Assembly: GCA_022819855.1 (NCBI GenBank)
Contig: JAJEGN010000007.1
Location: forward strand, 124,001 to 188,000
From: Gammaproteobacteria bacterium
GTDB lineage: Bacteria; Pseudomonadota; Gammaproteobacteria; Steroidobacterales; Rariloculaceae
Direction of reading: 5' to 3'
Length of the DNA stretch: 64,000 nt
How positions within the stretch are numbered: the first letter of the stretch is position 1; every line of letters begins with the position of its first letter. Positions 8,144 through 16,571 of the stretch are shown one piece after another. The notes beneath the pieces are model-generated. The model was not told the origin of the DNA, made no database searches, and saw only the letters and a program-made list of their open reading frames with translations. Position numbers and translations under genes: made by a program.

Positions 8144-9658
8144 ATGTTCCGCTCATTGATCGTACTGCACCGGTGGATGGGGATCGGCCTCGGCTGGTTG
8201 CTCGTCGCCTGGTGCGTTTCGGGCATCGTCATGATGTACGTGCCCTACCCGTCCGTCTCGTTCGACGAGTACGTCGAATCCTTGCCGCGCCTTGAACTTG
8301 AAGGCTGCTGCACGGCGTTTCCCGCCGACTACAGCCCCGACTACGCCGTCGACCGATTTTCGATCGAGATGCTCGGCGAGCGGCCCGTGCTGCGGCTCGC
8401 CGACGATTTCGGCCGCCGCAGCGCGATCGACCTCGTCAGCGGCGAGCCGGTCGGTCCGATCCAGGCGGACGCCGCCCTTGCCATAGCGCGCGAGATGAGC
8501 GCGGCGAGTTCGGGCTCTGGCGAACCGGACTACCTCGGCACGGTCGATCGCGACCAGTGGACGGTCGCCGGCGGCTTCGGCAACGACAGACCACTGCACC
8601 ATTTCGCGCTCAACGATGCAGCGGGGACGGAATGGTACCTGTCGAGCAGCACCGGCGAACTCGTCCAGCAGTCGACCCGGCGCGAACGCGTCTGGGGCTG
8701 GTTCGGCTCCGTGACGCACTGGCTCTATCCCACGCTGCTTCGGCAAAACGCGCGACTCTGGACAGAGATCGTGATCTGGTCGACCGTCGCGGGCCTCTTT
8801 CTGGCCGGTTTCGGCGCCTATATCGGGATCAAGCAGTTCAGGCGCAGAACAAGCGGGCGCTGGTCGCCGTACCGCGGCATTGCGCTGTGGCACCACTGGC
8901 TCGGCCTCGTTTTCGGAGTGCTCACGCTGACCTGGCTGCTGAGCGGCCTGTTCTCGATGACGCCCTGGGGACTGTTCCAGGGCTCGAGCGCCCGCGTCGA
9001 GACGGACCGTCTGCGCGGGACCACGATCACGCTGGCAGCGGCCGTGTCGCAGGCGGCACGTCTGGCGAACCATGATCTGCCGGCCGACGTGACCCGGATC
9101 GAAGCGGCGCCGTTCCTCGGGCGGATGTTTCTTGTGATGCAGGGTTCGGGCGGGTACCGCGTTCGGCTGGCCGCCGAGAGCCCGGGGGAGGCGACGCTTC
9201 GGGAAACACCGTTACGGCAAGGACGACCCGGTGAGTCGTCGCCACGGGCATCGCCACTGCAGGAAGCGCCACTTCGGGAGGACGAGTTGCGAGCCGCAGC
9301 GGATCTGCTGCCCGGCGATGGCGTATCGATCGCCGCCGCGGAGTTGATTCAGGAAGGCGATGCCTACTACTTCAATCACCACGCGACGCGACCGTTTCCG
9401 GTCTATCGCGTGATCGTCGACGACGATGAGCAGACGCGCTACTACCTCGACGGTGCGACCGGCCAGCTCGTCAGCAAGGTCAACTCGGGGCTGCGCTGGT
9501 ACCGGTGGCTGCACCTGGGCCTGCACCGGCTCGACTTCACGGCCGCGATGCGCGCGCGGCCCGTCTGGGACATCCTCATGCTCTTGCTCATGGCGGGCGT
9601 GACCGCCGTGTGCATCACGGGCACCTACATGGGGATCCGGTATCTCGTGCGGCGTTAG
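8144..9658 (+). CDS. PepSY-associated transmembrane protein
   Basis: A 504-residue inner-membrane protein of the PepSY-associated TM family, often linked to siderophore or iron handling (FoxB/PiuB-like) or flavin reductase-type electron transfer. Helices are visible at about residues 10-33 (GWLLVAWCVSGIVMMYV), 205-227, 250-272 and 475-497, with periplasmic PepSY-like regions between them. Histidine-containing segments near helices (IALWHHWLGLVFG, RWLHLGLHRLD) could bind haem or metal. Odd feature: residues about 347-385 are a degenerate low-complexity insertion built from PLRE/PLQE-like repeats. No siderophore receptor lies next to it. Function beyond the family is inference. Confidence 0.85.
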   Translation: MFRSLIVLHRWMGIGLGWLLVAWCVSGIVMMYVPYPSVSFDEYVESLPRLELEGCCTAFPADYSPDYAVDRFSIEMLGERPVLRLADDFGRRSAIDLVSGEPVGPIQADAALAIAREMSAASSGSGEPDYLGTVDRDQWTVAGGFGNDRPLHHFALNDAAGTEWYLSSSTGELVQQSTRRERVWGWFGSVTHWLYPTLLRQNARLWTEIVIWSTVAGLFLAGFGAYIGIKQFRRRTSGRWSPYRGIALWHHWLGLVFGVLTLTWLLSGLFSMTPWGLFQGSSARVETDRLRGTTITLAAAVSQAARLANHDLPADVTRIEAAPFLGRMFLVMQGSGGYRVRLAAESPGEATLRETPLRQGRPGESSPRASPLQEAPLREDELRAAADLLPGDGVSIAAAELIQEGDAYYFNHHATRPFPVYRVIVDDDEQTRYYLDGATGQLVSKVNSGLRWYRWLHLGLHRLDFTAAMRARPVWDILMLLLMAGVTAVCITGTYMGIRYLVRR

Positions 9659-9822
9659 CAGGCCGGCGTTTGCAGGCCATCGCCAGCGGTCCGCTGCCGT
9701 AGAGCGCCGGCGGCAAAGTCGCGACAACGGCCGTCGGTCGAGTGCCGCTGCGCCCGCATCAGGCAGACGCGATGACGCAGCCCCGCGCTCGCGAGGCTAC
9801 GTCCCACGACACTCCGTGCCTG

Positions 9823-10323
9823 TTACTCCGGCGGCGCGATCATGGCCGGATCCCAGTGCTCGTCGGCCTTGCCGTCGACGAAGCGCCAGGTGTCGAACCA
9901 CGATGTCGAATACGTCTCGCCCGGATTGCGCGGATCCGGATACGTTCGCGGCCACAGGACCGTGACGTAATCGTCGTCGGCCATGACGGCGACGATCTCC
10001 GTCGTCAGTTCGCCGCAGTCGTCAGTGCGCTCCCGGCCAAGGACTTCCGTAAAGAAGTAGATCACACCGGCAAGCCCCGATTCGGCGTTCGGATTGTGCT
10101 GGATGTACTGCTCGGTCAGCCATTCTCCGGCCCGGTCCCACTGATTGCACTGCAGGAGCTCCCGCATGATGTGCAGCGTCGCCTGCTTGTTGCGGTGCAA
10201 CACGGGGTCGTCGTCGACGAACAGGGATTCGGGATCGTCCACGCCGACCACAGGCTCCTGGGCCAGAAGCGGCAGGCTCGCTACGGTTGCGAGCAGGGCG
10301 ATAAAACCAATTCTCGTTCTCAT
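9823..10323 (-). CDS. exported SnoaL/NTF2-like protein
   Basis: A 166-residue protein with a cleavable signal peptide (MRTRIGFIALLATVASLPLL, cut near AQEP). The mature part has the look of a SnoaL-like NTF2-fold domain: ATLHIMRELLQ, an EWLTEQYIQHNPNAESGL segment matching the fold's conserved His-Asn-Pro motif, then paired strands and a C-terminal SWFDTWRFVDGKADEHWD. Such domains act as small isomerases or cyclases or simply bind ligands; no catalytic claim is possible here. It is convergent with the PepSY gene and divergent from the sugar dehydrogenase. Confidence 0.8.
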   Translation of the reverse strand: MRTRIGFIALLATVASLPLLAQEPVVGVDDPESLFVDDDPVLHRNKQATLHIMRELLQCNQWDRAGEWLTEQYIQHNPNAESGLAGVIYFFTEVLGRERTDDCGELTTEIVAVMADDDYVTVLWPRTYPDPRNPGETYSTSWFDTWRFVDGKADEHWDPAMIAPPE

Positions 10324-10627
10324 GGAAACAGCTCTTTTTCGTTGTTTCGGGACCGCGCATGATCGACGCTAGCCCAAATGCTGTCAACGCGGAACTCCCC
10401 GCCAGCGCACAGCCACAGCGCGTAATCCGACCCGCCGGAACGTCGCCTGGCGCAGCATGCCTGCGCCCGACAGCGGCCGCCTGACTTCACGCCTCCCTTC
10501 TTCGCGGCCTTCTTTCGTCCGGCACGACCGGTGAATTGTTGCGCGCGCGCAGGAGCGCGGCTTCCGTCGCCGGAGCGTGCTCCCTATACTGCGGGCTTAT
10601 CGGAATAACAATGAACCGGAGACCGCC
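10324..10627. other. 304-bp divergent intergenic region
   Basis: Separates the SnoaL-like gene (minus) and the PQQ-type dehydrogenase gene (plus). It should hold promoters for both. I see one candidate for the plus-strand gene (separate entry) and otherwise no gene, clear repeat, RNA structure or operator. Confidence 0.5.
10562..10590 (+). promoter_or_regulatory. candidate sigma-70-type promoter for the sugar dehydrogenase
   Basis: A good -10 hexamer, TATACT at 10585-10590, lies 17 bp after a weak -35, TTCCGT at 10562-10567. Transcription would start near 10597, about 30 bases before the start codon at 10628. The weak -35 makes this tentative. Confidence 0.3.
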
Positions 10628-11872
10628 ATGAGCAACGTCCGTCGCTTTGTCCGCCGAATCTTTCGAAGCGTCGCCGGTCTGCCGCTTCTCGTATCGCTGC
10701 TCTTTTGGGCCGCGAACGCGCCGGCCCAGCAGGACGTGCCGTTCAGTGAGCGCACGGGATATCCCGTCGCGCCGCAGGGCCTCGAGATTCCGCCGCTGCC
10801 CGATGGACCCGTGCGGTACAAGACGGCCGAAGACCAGGATATCCGCGTGGTCGTCTTCGCACAGGGACTGACGCAACCGTGGAGCATCGCGTTCCTGCCG
10901 GACGACGTCATCCTCGTCACCGAACGGCCGGGCGCCCTGCGCGTCATTCGCGGCGGCGAACTCGACCCCGATCCCGTGCCCGGGCTGCCCGACACGCAGA
11001 CCGGCGGACTGTCGGGGCTCCACGACATCGTGCGGCATCCGGACTTCGACACCAACGGTTACCTCTACTTCAGTTACAACCGACCGGACGGGGACGGCAA
11101 CCGGATGACCGTGGCGCGCGGCCGTTTCGACGGCGAGTCGCTCGTGGATGTCAGCGAAGTCTTTTCGGCGGCCGAAGGCATCGGCAGCGCGGCGCGACTG
11201 ACGTTCGACCACGACGGCATGCTCTACGTCAGCGTCGGCAGCGGCCAGGCCGACGCGGCGCAGGACCCGATGAGCCAGCGCGGCAAGATTCTGAGGCTGC
11301 GCGACGACGGCACCGTGCCCGACGACAACCCCTTCGTCGGCAAGGCGGGCTATCTGCCCGAGATCTACACGCTCGGCCACCGCAACACGCTCGCCCTCGC
11401 CGTGCATCCGGGCACGGGCGACGTCTGGCAGAACGAGAACGGCCCGAACGGCGGCGACGAGATCAACGTGCTGCGGCCCGGCGCCAACTACGGCTGGCCG
11501 ATCATCAGCCTCGGCCGGACGTATCCGGGCCCCTGGCAGTCAAGGGAGTTCTCGCGAGAAGGCTTCGAAAACCCGATCGTCTACTGGACACCGTCGATCG
11601 CCGCCTCCGGGATGACGTTCTATACCGGCGACGCGCTGCCGCGCTGGACAGGCGACGTCTTCGTCGGCGCGTTGCGCATGGGCGAGATTCCGGGCACGGG
11701 CCACGTGCAGCGCATCCTGTTCAACCAGGACATGGAGGAGCTGCGCCGCGAAATGCTGCTCTTCGACCTGAGGCAAAGGATCCGCGATGTGCGCCAGGGT
11801 CCGGACGGTCTGCTCTATGTGCTGACGGGCGAGGATGACGGCGCGGTGCTCAGGATCGAACCGGGATCGTAG
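10628..11872 (+). CDS. PQQ-dependent sugar dehydrogenase (soluble aldose/sorbosone dehydrogenase family)
   Basis: A 414-residue periplasmic beta-propeller of the glucose/sorbosone dehydrogenase family (E. coli YliI/Asd type). I chose the ATG at 10628 because it has GGAG upstream and opens a signal peptide (RSVAGLPLLVSLLFWAANAPAQQ). Family marks: QGLTQPWSIAFLPDD, GGLSGLHDIVRHPDF, YFSYNRP, GQADAAQDPMSQRGKILRL, TLGHRNTLALAVHPGTGDVWQNENGPNGGDEINVL and GANYGWPI. These include the histidine and calcium/PQQ-site residues of the fold. The physiological sugar is unknown. A GNAT acetyltransferase gene follows after 14 bp, suggesting co-transcription. Confidence 0.93.
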   Translation: MSNVRRFVRRIFRSVAGLPLLVSLLFWAANAPAQQDVPFSERTGYPVAPQGLEIPPLPDGPVRYKTAEDQDIRVVVFAQGLTQPWSIAFLPDDVILVTERPGALRVIRGGELDPDPVPGLPDTQTGGLSGLHDIVRHPDFDTNGYLYFSYNRPDGDGNRMTVARGRFDGESLVDVSEVFSAAEGIGSAARLTFDHDGMLYVSVGSGQADAAQDPMSQRGKILRLRDDGTVPDDNPFVGKAGYLPEIYTLGHRNTLALAVHPGTGDVWQNENGPNGGDEINVLRPGANYGWPIISLGRTYPGPWQSREFSREGFENPIVYWTPSIAASGMTFYTGDALPRWTGDVFVGALRMGEIPGTGHVQRILFNQDMEELRREMLLFDLRQRIRDVRQGPDGLLYVLTGEDDGAVLRIEPGS

Positions 11873-11886
11873 CCCCGCCCAACGCA

Positions 11887-12411
11887 TTGCAACGCATGCC
11901 ATGGATTGAGCGCTTGCAAGCGATCGTCCGCGAAGCCGATCTGACGAATCCCGACGATGCGCTTGGAATCGTCGAGGTATTGGATTCCTACGCTTCGGAC
12001 GCCATGGGCGCTCAGCAGCCGCTGGCGTCGGACATTCGCGAACGAATCGTTCCGGGGCTCCGCGACCATCCGACCACGCTCGTCCTGCTGGCTGTTCTTG
12101 ACGGGCGGATTGTCGGCATCTCGGTGTGCTTCTACGGCTTTTCGACGTTCCGGGCGCGCCCGTTGCTCAACATTCACGATCTTGCGGTCCTGCCCGAGTA
12201 TCGCGGCCAGGGGATCGGCCAATCGTTGCTCGACGAGGTCGAGAACCGCGCCCGGCAGGGCGGTTGCTGCAAGCTCACGCTTGAGGTCAGGACCGACAAC
12301 GAGCGGGCTCGCCGTCTCTACGAACGGAACGGCTTCGAAGCCTCAGGCGGCGCCGAAGTGCACATGCTGTTTCTCGCCAAACCGCTCGCCCCAGGCGAAC
12401 CCTCTGCGTGA
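11887..12411 (+). CDS. GNAT-family N-acetyltransferase
   Basis: A 174-residue acetyl-CoA-dependent acyltransferase. The conserved GNAT core is plain: the beta4 strand LLNIHDLAVLPEYRGQGIGQ (acetyl-CoA pyrophosphate loop R-G-Q-G-I-G), then SLLDEVENRAR and LTLEVRTDNERARRLYERNG, as in RimI-like enzymes. Substrate cannot be assigned. The start may be 11887 or the second Met at 11896; neither has a strong ribosome site, which fits coupling to the dehydrogenase gene 14 bp upstream. It converges on the beta-lactamase-like gene. Confidence 0.9.
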   Translation: MQRMPWIERLQAIVREADLTNPDDALGIVEVLDSYASDAMGAQQPLASDIRERIVPGLRDHPTTLVLLAVLDGRIVGISVCFYGFSTFRARPLLNIHDLAVLPEYRGQGIGQSLLDEVENRARQGGCCKLTLEVRTDNERARRLYERNGFEASGGAEVHMLFLAKPLAPGEPSA

Positions 12412-12429
12412 CCGGCCGGAAGCGGACTC

Positions 12430-13644
12430 TCAGTCGAGACGCTCGTAGACGCGCTGCTCGAATCCGATGAGCGTCGCGATCGCGTCCTCGTCGTAGAACG
12501 GCATGTACTGCATGAGCAGCACGCCGCCGACCCCGCGCGCCGGATCGATCCAGAATTCCGTGTTCCAGATGCCCGCCCAGCTCATGCTGCCGGGCGTGCG
12601 TAGGGTCGCTTCGTCGTGCTCGCCCGTCACCTGGAAGCCGAGCCCGAAGCCGTCGCGGCCGGCGCCAAGCGGGAACGCGCGGGCGAGTTGGGGCATGGGT
12701 TCGTCCTGCAGCTTGACCAGGACGTCGCCGAGCTGGTTGCGGCCGAGTTCGCGAATCCCCGCTTCCGACATCAGTCGCTGCCCGTCGGGCGCAACACCGC
12801 CGTTGAGGATGAACTGGATGAAACGCGCGTAATCGGCGGCCGTCGAGTGCAGGCCGCCATCGCCCGAGACCGGCGAGCGGATGTCGTTCGGGTTCTGCGC
12901 CTCGACAAGGGTATCGCCCTCGGGCGCATGGGTCGTCACGACCCGTCCGTGCTCGCTGAGCGGCACGATGAACGACGTCTCGTGCATGCCGAGCGGCGCG
13001 AAAAGCCGAGCGCGCAGGATCGAGTCGAAGCCCATGCCTTCGATGCGTTCGGCGACGCCGCCGACCACGGCGATGCCGCCCGAATACGACCATCCCGTTC
13101 CGGGATCGTAAAGCAGCGGCGTTTCCTCGGACTGGCCCGGGAAGTTCTCGCCGATCGCATGGATGATCTCGCTTGCGAAGCCGTAGGAAAGCCCCGAGGA
13201 GTGCGAGATCAGGTGCCTGATCGTGGCTTCGGTGCTTGCAGGCCGCGTCGACCAGTTGGTGTGCTCGGGATCGAAGGCGGTGACGACGCGTCGCTCGGCA
13301 AACTCGGGGAGGTAGTTCGCGATCGGGTCGTCGAGGCCGAGCTTGCCGTCCTCGACGAGCATCATGATTGCGGTCGTCGCGACGGGTTTCGTCATCGACG
13401 CGATCCGGAAAATCGTGTCTTCGGTCATCGCTTCGTTGCGTGCGACGTTGCGCAGCCCGACCGCCCTCGAGTAAAGCGTGCTGTCGGCATCGACGACGAG
13501 TGCGACGAGTCCGGGGATCTTCGTGTTGGCCACGGCCTGGTCGAGGTACTCGTCGATGGCTTCGGTGTCGCGAAGTTCCGCGCCAGGTGTTGCAGTGCAG
13601 GCGAACACGAGCGTTGCCAGGGTCCGGGTCGCGAGATTCTTCAT
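12430..13644 (-). CDS. class C beta-lactamase-like serine hydrolase
   Basis: A 404-residue exported protein of the beta-lactamase/esterase EstB family. The catalytic SxxK is S83-M-T-K86 and the YxN-type motif appears as Y187-S-G, the form seen in esterase-like members rather than in true AmpC (YAN). A signal peptide covers about residues 1-20. The start ATG lies only 3 bases after the moaB stop and its ribosome site is inside the last moaB codons, so it is translated as part of a moaB transcript. It is more likely an esterase or peptidase than a resistance enzyme. Confidence 0.88.
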   Translation of the reverse strand: MKNLATRTLATLVFACTATPGAELRDTEAIDEYLDQAVANTKIPGLVALVVDADSTLYSRAVGLRNVARNEAMTEDTIFRIASMTKPVATTAIMMLVEDGKLGLDDPIANYLPEFAERRVVTAFDPEHTNWSTRPASTEATIRHLISHSSGLSYGFASEIIHAIGENFPGQSEETPLLYDPGTGWSYSGGIAVVGGVAERIEGMGFDSILRARLFAPLGMHETSFIVPLSEHGRVVTTHAPEGDTLVEAQNPNDIRSPVSGDGGLHSTAADYARFIQFILNGGVAPDGQRLMSEAGIRELGRNQLGDVLVKLQDEPMPQLARAFPLGAGRDGFGLGFQVTGEHDEATLRTPGSMSWAGIWNTEFWIDPARGVGGVLLMQYMPFYDEDAIATLIGFEQRVYERLD

Positions 13645-13647
13645 ATC

Positions 13648-14172
13648 TTACTCCCTGAGGCGCGGTATGAGCTCGGCCAGATTGCACGGCCGCGTGCGGT
13701 AGTCGAGCTGCGCCGCGATGAGCTTGTTCCAGCCGGTCTCGCAGGCGTTTGTCGATCCCGGCAGACAGAATATGTAGGTTCCGTTGGCCACACCGGCGAG
13801 ACAGCGCGATTGCAGGCTTGAGGTGCCGATGTCCTCGTACGACACCGTTCGAAACAGCTCGCCGAAGCCCTCGATCGTCTTGTCGAGCAGCACGCCGACG
13901 GCCTCCGGCGTGCCGTCGCGGCCGGTCAGGCCCGTGCCGCCGGTGGTGATGATCGCGTCGACGCCAGCGTCGGCGATCCAGTTCGAGACGACGGCTCGAA
14001 TCGCATACACGTCGTCTCCGACAATCTTCTTCTCGGCGAGACTGTGACCGGCCGCTTCGAGATTGCTGACCAGCGCGGCGCCCGAAGAGTCGGTCTCGGC
14101 TGTGCGCGTGTCGGACACCGTAAGCACAGCAACGGCGAGCGGTTTCAGGGATCGTTCTTCGCTGGCAGCCAT
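13648..14172 (-). CDS. moaB: molybdenum cofactor biosynthesis protein B (MoaB/MogA family)
   Basis: A 174-residue molybdopterin-binding protein of the MoaB/Mog family, which adenylates molybdopterin before metal insertion or is an inactive relative. The start ATG at 14170-14172 gives a normal N-terminus ([20 protein letters not shown]). The signature [18 protein letters not shown] and [12 protein letters not shown] near the C-terminus are typical. The beta-lactamase-like gene follows after three bases. Upstream, 300 bp of degenerate tandem repeat separate it from a divergent MobA-like gene. Other cofactor genes lie at 14488, 17275-19576 and 30913. Confidence 0.93.
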   Translation of the reverse strand: MAASEERSLKPLAVAVLTVSDTRTAETDSSGAALVSNLEAAGHSLAEKKIVGDDVYAIRAVVSNWIADAGVDAIITTGGTGLTGRDGTPEAVGVLLDKTIEGFGELFRTVSYEDIGTSSLQSRCLAGVANGTYIFCLPGSTNACETGWNKLIAAQLDYRTRPCNLAELIPRLRE

Positions 14173-14179
14173 GGGCGGA

Positions 14180-14400
14180 TTCGGGTTTCGGCTTGCGCCG
14201 GGGTCGGCAGCCGATGATATGCAGGAACTTCGGACGATACCAACGCGTAACAGGGTGGCATGCCGAGACGCGGCGACCCCGAACGGAAAGAACATGCAGC
14301 CAGGGCACCGTGCCTGGATGCGGCGACATGAATGGAGAGAACCCGCCGGCAGGGCGCCATGCCGATGCGCAGGAACACCGAAAGTCGTCAACGAAGGTTG
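14180..14400. repeat. degenerate tandem repeat of about 50 bp filling the moaB upstream spacer
   Basis: This accounts for most of the 315-bp non-coding stretch 14173-14487. On the plus strand, clear unit heads lie at 14251 (CAGGGTGGCATGCC), 14301 (CAGGGCACCGTGCCTGG) and 14350 (CAGGGCGCCATGCC), spaced 49-50 bp; weaker units flank both sides (a shared GCAGGAAC-type segment near 14221 and 14370). Each head is itself partly palindromic, so the transcript could fold into a row of hairpins. It is not coding as far as I can see. It may be a repeated leader of moaB or an old expansion. Confidence 0.65.
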
Positions 14401-14487
14401 ACCGAATGTGCGACACATGGCTGGATGGAACGACGCCAACGCTGGGCGAGTCGGCGCAACACCGAAGCGTTTCAGTATAGTTTCGGC

Positions 14488-15111
14488 ATGCGCCCCCGCT
14501 TACGCTCCCGAACCGACGACCTGGCCTGCATCGTACTCGCGGCGGGCGGCTCGCGTCGGCTCGGTCGACCCAAGCAACTCGTGCGCCATCGCCAACGCGC
14601 GCTGCTGCTGCGCGCACTCGACGCAGCCGAGGCGGTGGCCCCCGGGCGCGTCGTTGTCGTGCTCGGCGCCGACGCGCCCAGGTTCAGGTCCGCTCTGCGC
14701 AGAGCGGGTTCCAAAGCGGTCACGGTCACGAACAGCCGCTGGCGGCAAGGACTCGCCGGCTCGCTCCAGGCCGGGCTCGCGGCGACACCGTCGTCAGCAC
14801 GGGCCGTACTTGTCACGCTCTGCGACCAACCGGCCGTGAACGCCGCCGTGCTTGGCCGTCTGGTCGATGCCTGGCGGTGTCGCCCGAATGTCGCCGCGGC
14901 AGCCCGCTATGCGGGCGGTATCGGTGTGCCCGCGGTGCTGCCGAACAAGCTGCGGGGGCAACTTCGCCAACTGGAGGGTGATGTCGGCGCACGCGCGATT
15001 CTCAGGGCACTAACCGAAATCTCTGCGGTCGAGATGCCAGAGGCGGAACTTGACATCGATACGGCGCGTGATCTTGAGAAACTCGCCAGTCGCGGGGTGC
15101 GACGGCATTGA
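14488..15111 (+). CDS. MobA-like nucleotidyltransferase (molybdenum cofactor cytidylyl/guanylyltransferase family)
   Basis: A 207-residue NTP transferase of the MobA/MocA group, which attaches a nucleotide to molybdopterin. The N-terminal nucleotide-binding signature LAAGGSRRLGRPKQLV (about residues 14-29) is intact, followed by VVVVLGADA, the LVTLCDQPAV metal-binding segment and ARYAGGIGVPAVLP. The fit is best to MocA-like cytidylyltransferases, which make the cofactor form of xanthine dehydrogenase-family enzymes, but none of those enzymes is in the window. It is divergent from moaB across the 50-bp repeats. Confidence 0.88.
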   Translation: MRPRLRSRTDDLACIVLAAGGSRRLGRPKQLVRHRQRALLLRALDAAEAVAPGRVVVVLGADAPRFRSALRRAGSKAVTVTNSRWRQGLAGSLQAGLAATPSSARAVLVTLCDQPAVNAAVLGRLVDAWRCRPNVAAAARYAGGIGVPAVLPNKLRGQLRQLEGDVGARAILRALTEISAVEMPEAELDIDTARDLEKLASRGVRRH

Positions 15112-15215
15112 ATACCCGGCAATGCGCATCTCGGGGAATCCCGTCGGTTCGCTCGATATTTCTGTAGGGTCGCTCCCGAGCGTCCCGTCACCATTTACTG
15201 GCCACGGAGGTTTGC

Positions 15216-16511
15216 ATGCTGACTTTCGCCATAGCCGTAGCGATGGCACTCGTGGGCTCCTTTCTGTGCTCGATCATGGAATCGGTGCTGCTTTCAATCG
15301 GCAATGCCGATGTGGAGGCGCTTGTCAAGGACGGCAAACGGTCCGGGCGCCTGCTCAGGCGCTTCAAGCGCGGCATCGATGTGCCGATAGCGGCGATTCT
15401 TATCGTCAACACCGTCGCGCACACGGTGGGCGCCGCGGTCGCCGGTGCGAGCTACGAAAACGTATTCGCGTCGGAAACGCTCTGGGTGTTCACCATCGTG
15501 TTTACCATATCGGTGCTTTTGCTGACCGAGATCATCCCGAAGACCCTCGGCGTGGCTTACTCCAGGGAACTGGCGAGTCCCGTGGCCTGGGGCATTCAGT
15601 TCCTGAGCGTTTCGCTGCGTCCGCTGGTGGCGCTGAGCGAATCGATTTCCAGATCCCTGCGCCCCGACAAGAAACGCCTGAGCACGTCCGCCGAGGAAAT
15701 ACGGCTGTTGGCGGGACTTGCACGCAGCGAGGGCGCATTCGGCGCCCGAACCGCGAGCATGATCGTCGGCGCCACGCGATTAAGCCAACTGTGCGCCCAC
15801 GATGCCATGGTGCCGAGGCAGAACGTCCGGTTCATTTCCAGGGAACGGAGCTGGGAGGAAAACCTCGAGACCATACGCGAGTCCGGCCACAGCCGGCTAC
15901 CGTTTTCGCCCACGGACGATCTGGATCACTTCTCCGGTATCGTCCTTGCCAAGGAGCTGTTCTTTCATTTCTACGCCCGGCCGCGCGGGGACGTCGACTG
16001 GAGCGGACTCGTACGCCAGGCGCTGACGATCCCCGAGAGCCGCTCCCTCGATTCCCTGCTGCGCGCCTTTCAGGAAACAAGAATGCACATGGCCATCGTC
16101 GTGGACGAATACGGCGGCGTCGAGGGCATTGTGACGCTGGAGGACGTTCTCGAGCAGATCGTCGGCGAAATCGACGATGAGAGCGACCCGCACTCGGAGG
16201 AATTGTGGCCGCAGGATGACGGCTCCGTCGTGGTTGTCGCTTCCATCCAGATGAGGAAGGTCGGCGAACACCTGGGATTCGAGTGGGAACCGGATGGCGA
16301 CGTCTCCAGCCCCGGGGGCCTGGTCACGGAACAGCTCGGCCGCATTCCCAAGCGGGGGGATGTCGTCGAGTGGCAAGGCTACCGCCTGGAGGTATTGGCG
16401 GCGACAGAGAAGCGGGCGGAGACGATTCGAATTGCGCCCAGGGCCGGGCGCCGCAAAGACGAAGATGAAGCGAATTCGGACGAGGAAGCGAGCCCGAACG
16501 GGACCGAGTGA
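15216..16511 (+). CDS. CNNM/CorC-type (HlyC) membrane protein with CBS domains
   Basis: A 431-residue inner-membrane protein implicated in Mg2+/Co2+ efflux. A strong ribosome site (GGAGG) precedes the ATG. Order: DUF21/CNNM transmembrane domain (helices near residues 3-22, 55-75, 90-110 and ITEIIPKTLG-type motif, here TEIIPKTLGVAYS), two CBS domains in about 190-320 (including MHMAIVVDEYGGVEGIVTLEDVLEQIVGEI, given here only in part as VVDEYGGVEGIVTLEDVLE), then the CorC/HlyC C-terminal domain with LVTEQLGRIPKRGDVVEWQG. The acidic tail (residues 410-431) is low complexity. The old name haemolysin is not meaningful here. Confidence 0.92.
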   Translation: MLTFAIAVAMALVGSFLCSIMESVLLSIGNADVEALVKDGKRSGRLLRRFKRGIDVPIAAILIVNTVAHTVGAAVAGASYENVFASETLWVFTIVFTISVLLLTEIIPKTLGVAYSRELASPVAWGIQFLSVSLRPLVALSESISRSLRPDKKRLSTSAEEIRLLAGLARSEGAFGARTASMIVGATRLSQLCAHDAMVPRQNVRFISRERSWEENLETIRESGHSRLPFSPTDDLDHFSGIVLAKELFFHFYARPRGDVDWSGLVRQALTIPESRSLDSLLRAFQETRMHMAIVVDEYGGVEGIVTLEDVLEQIVGEIDDESDPHSEELWPQDDGSVVVVASIQMRKVGEHLGFEWEPDGDVSSPGGLVTEQLGRIPKRGDVVEWQGYRLEVLAATEKRAETIRIAPRAGRRKDEDEANSDEEASPNGTE

Positions 16512-16571
16512 TGCTGCGTACAGGACCCCAAACGATGGCGCGAAGCGAAGGACCTATTTTGGCGACAGCAG

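Noticed and set aside
12430..13644. Antibiotic-resistance beta-lactamase.
   Set aside because: The YxN position reads Y-S-G, as in esterase-like members, and the gene is coupled to moaB, so a resistance role is not supported.
12287..14617. 776-codon minus-strand frame across moaB and the beta-lactamase-like gene.
   Set aside because: It is an alternative frame of two well-supported genes, is Arg-rich and has no family sequence.
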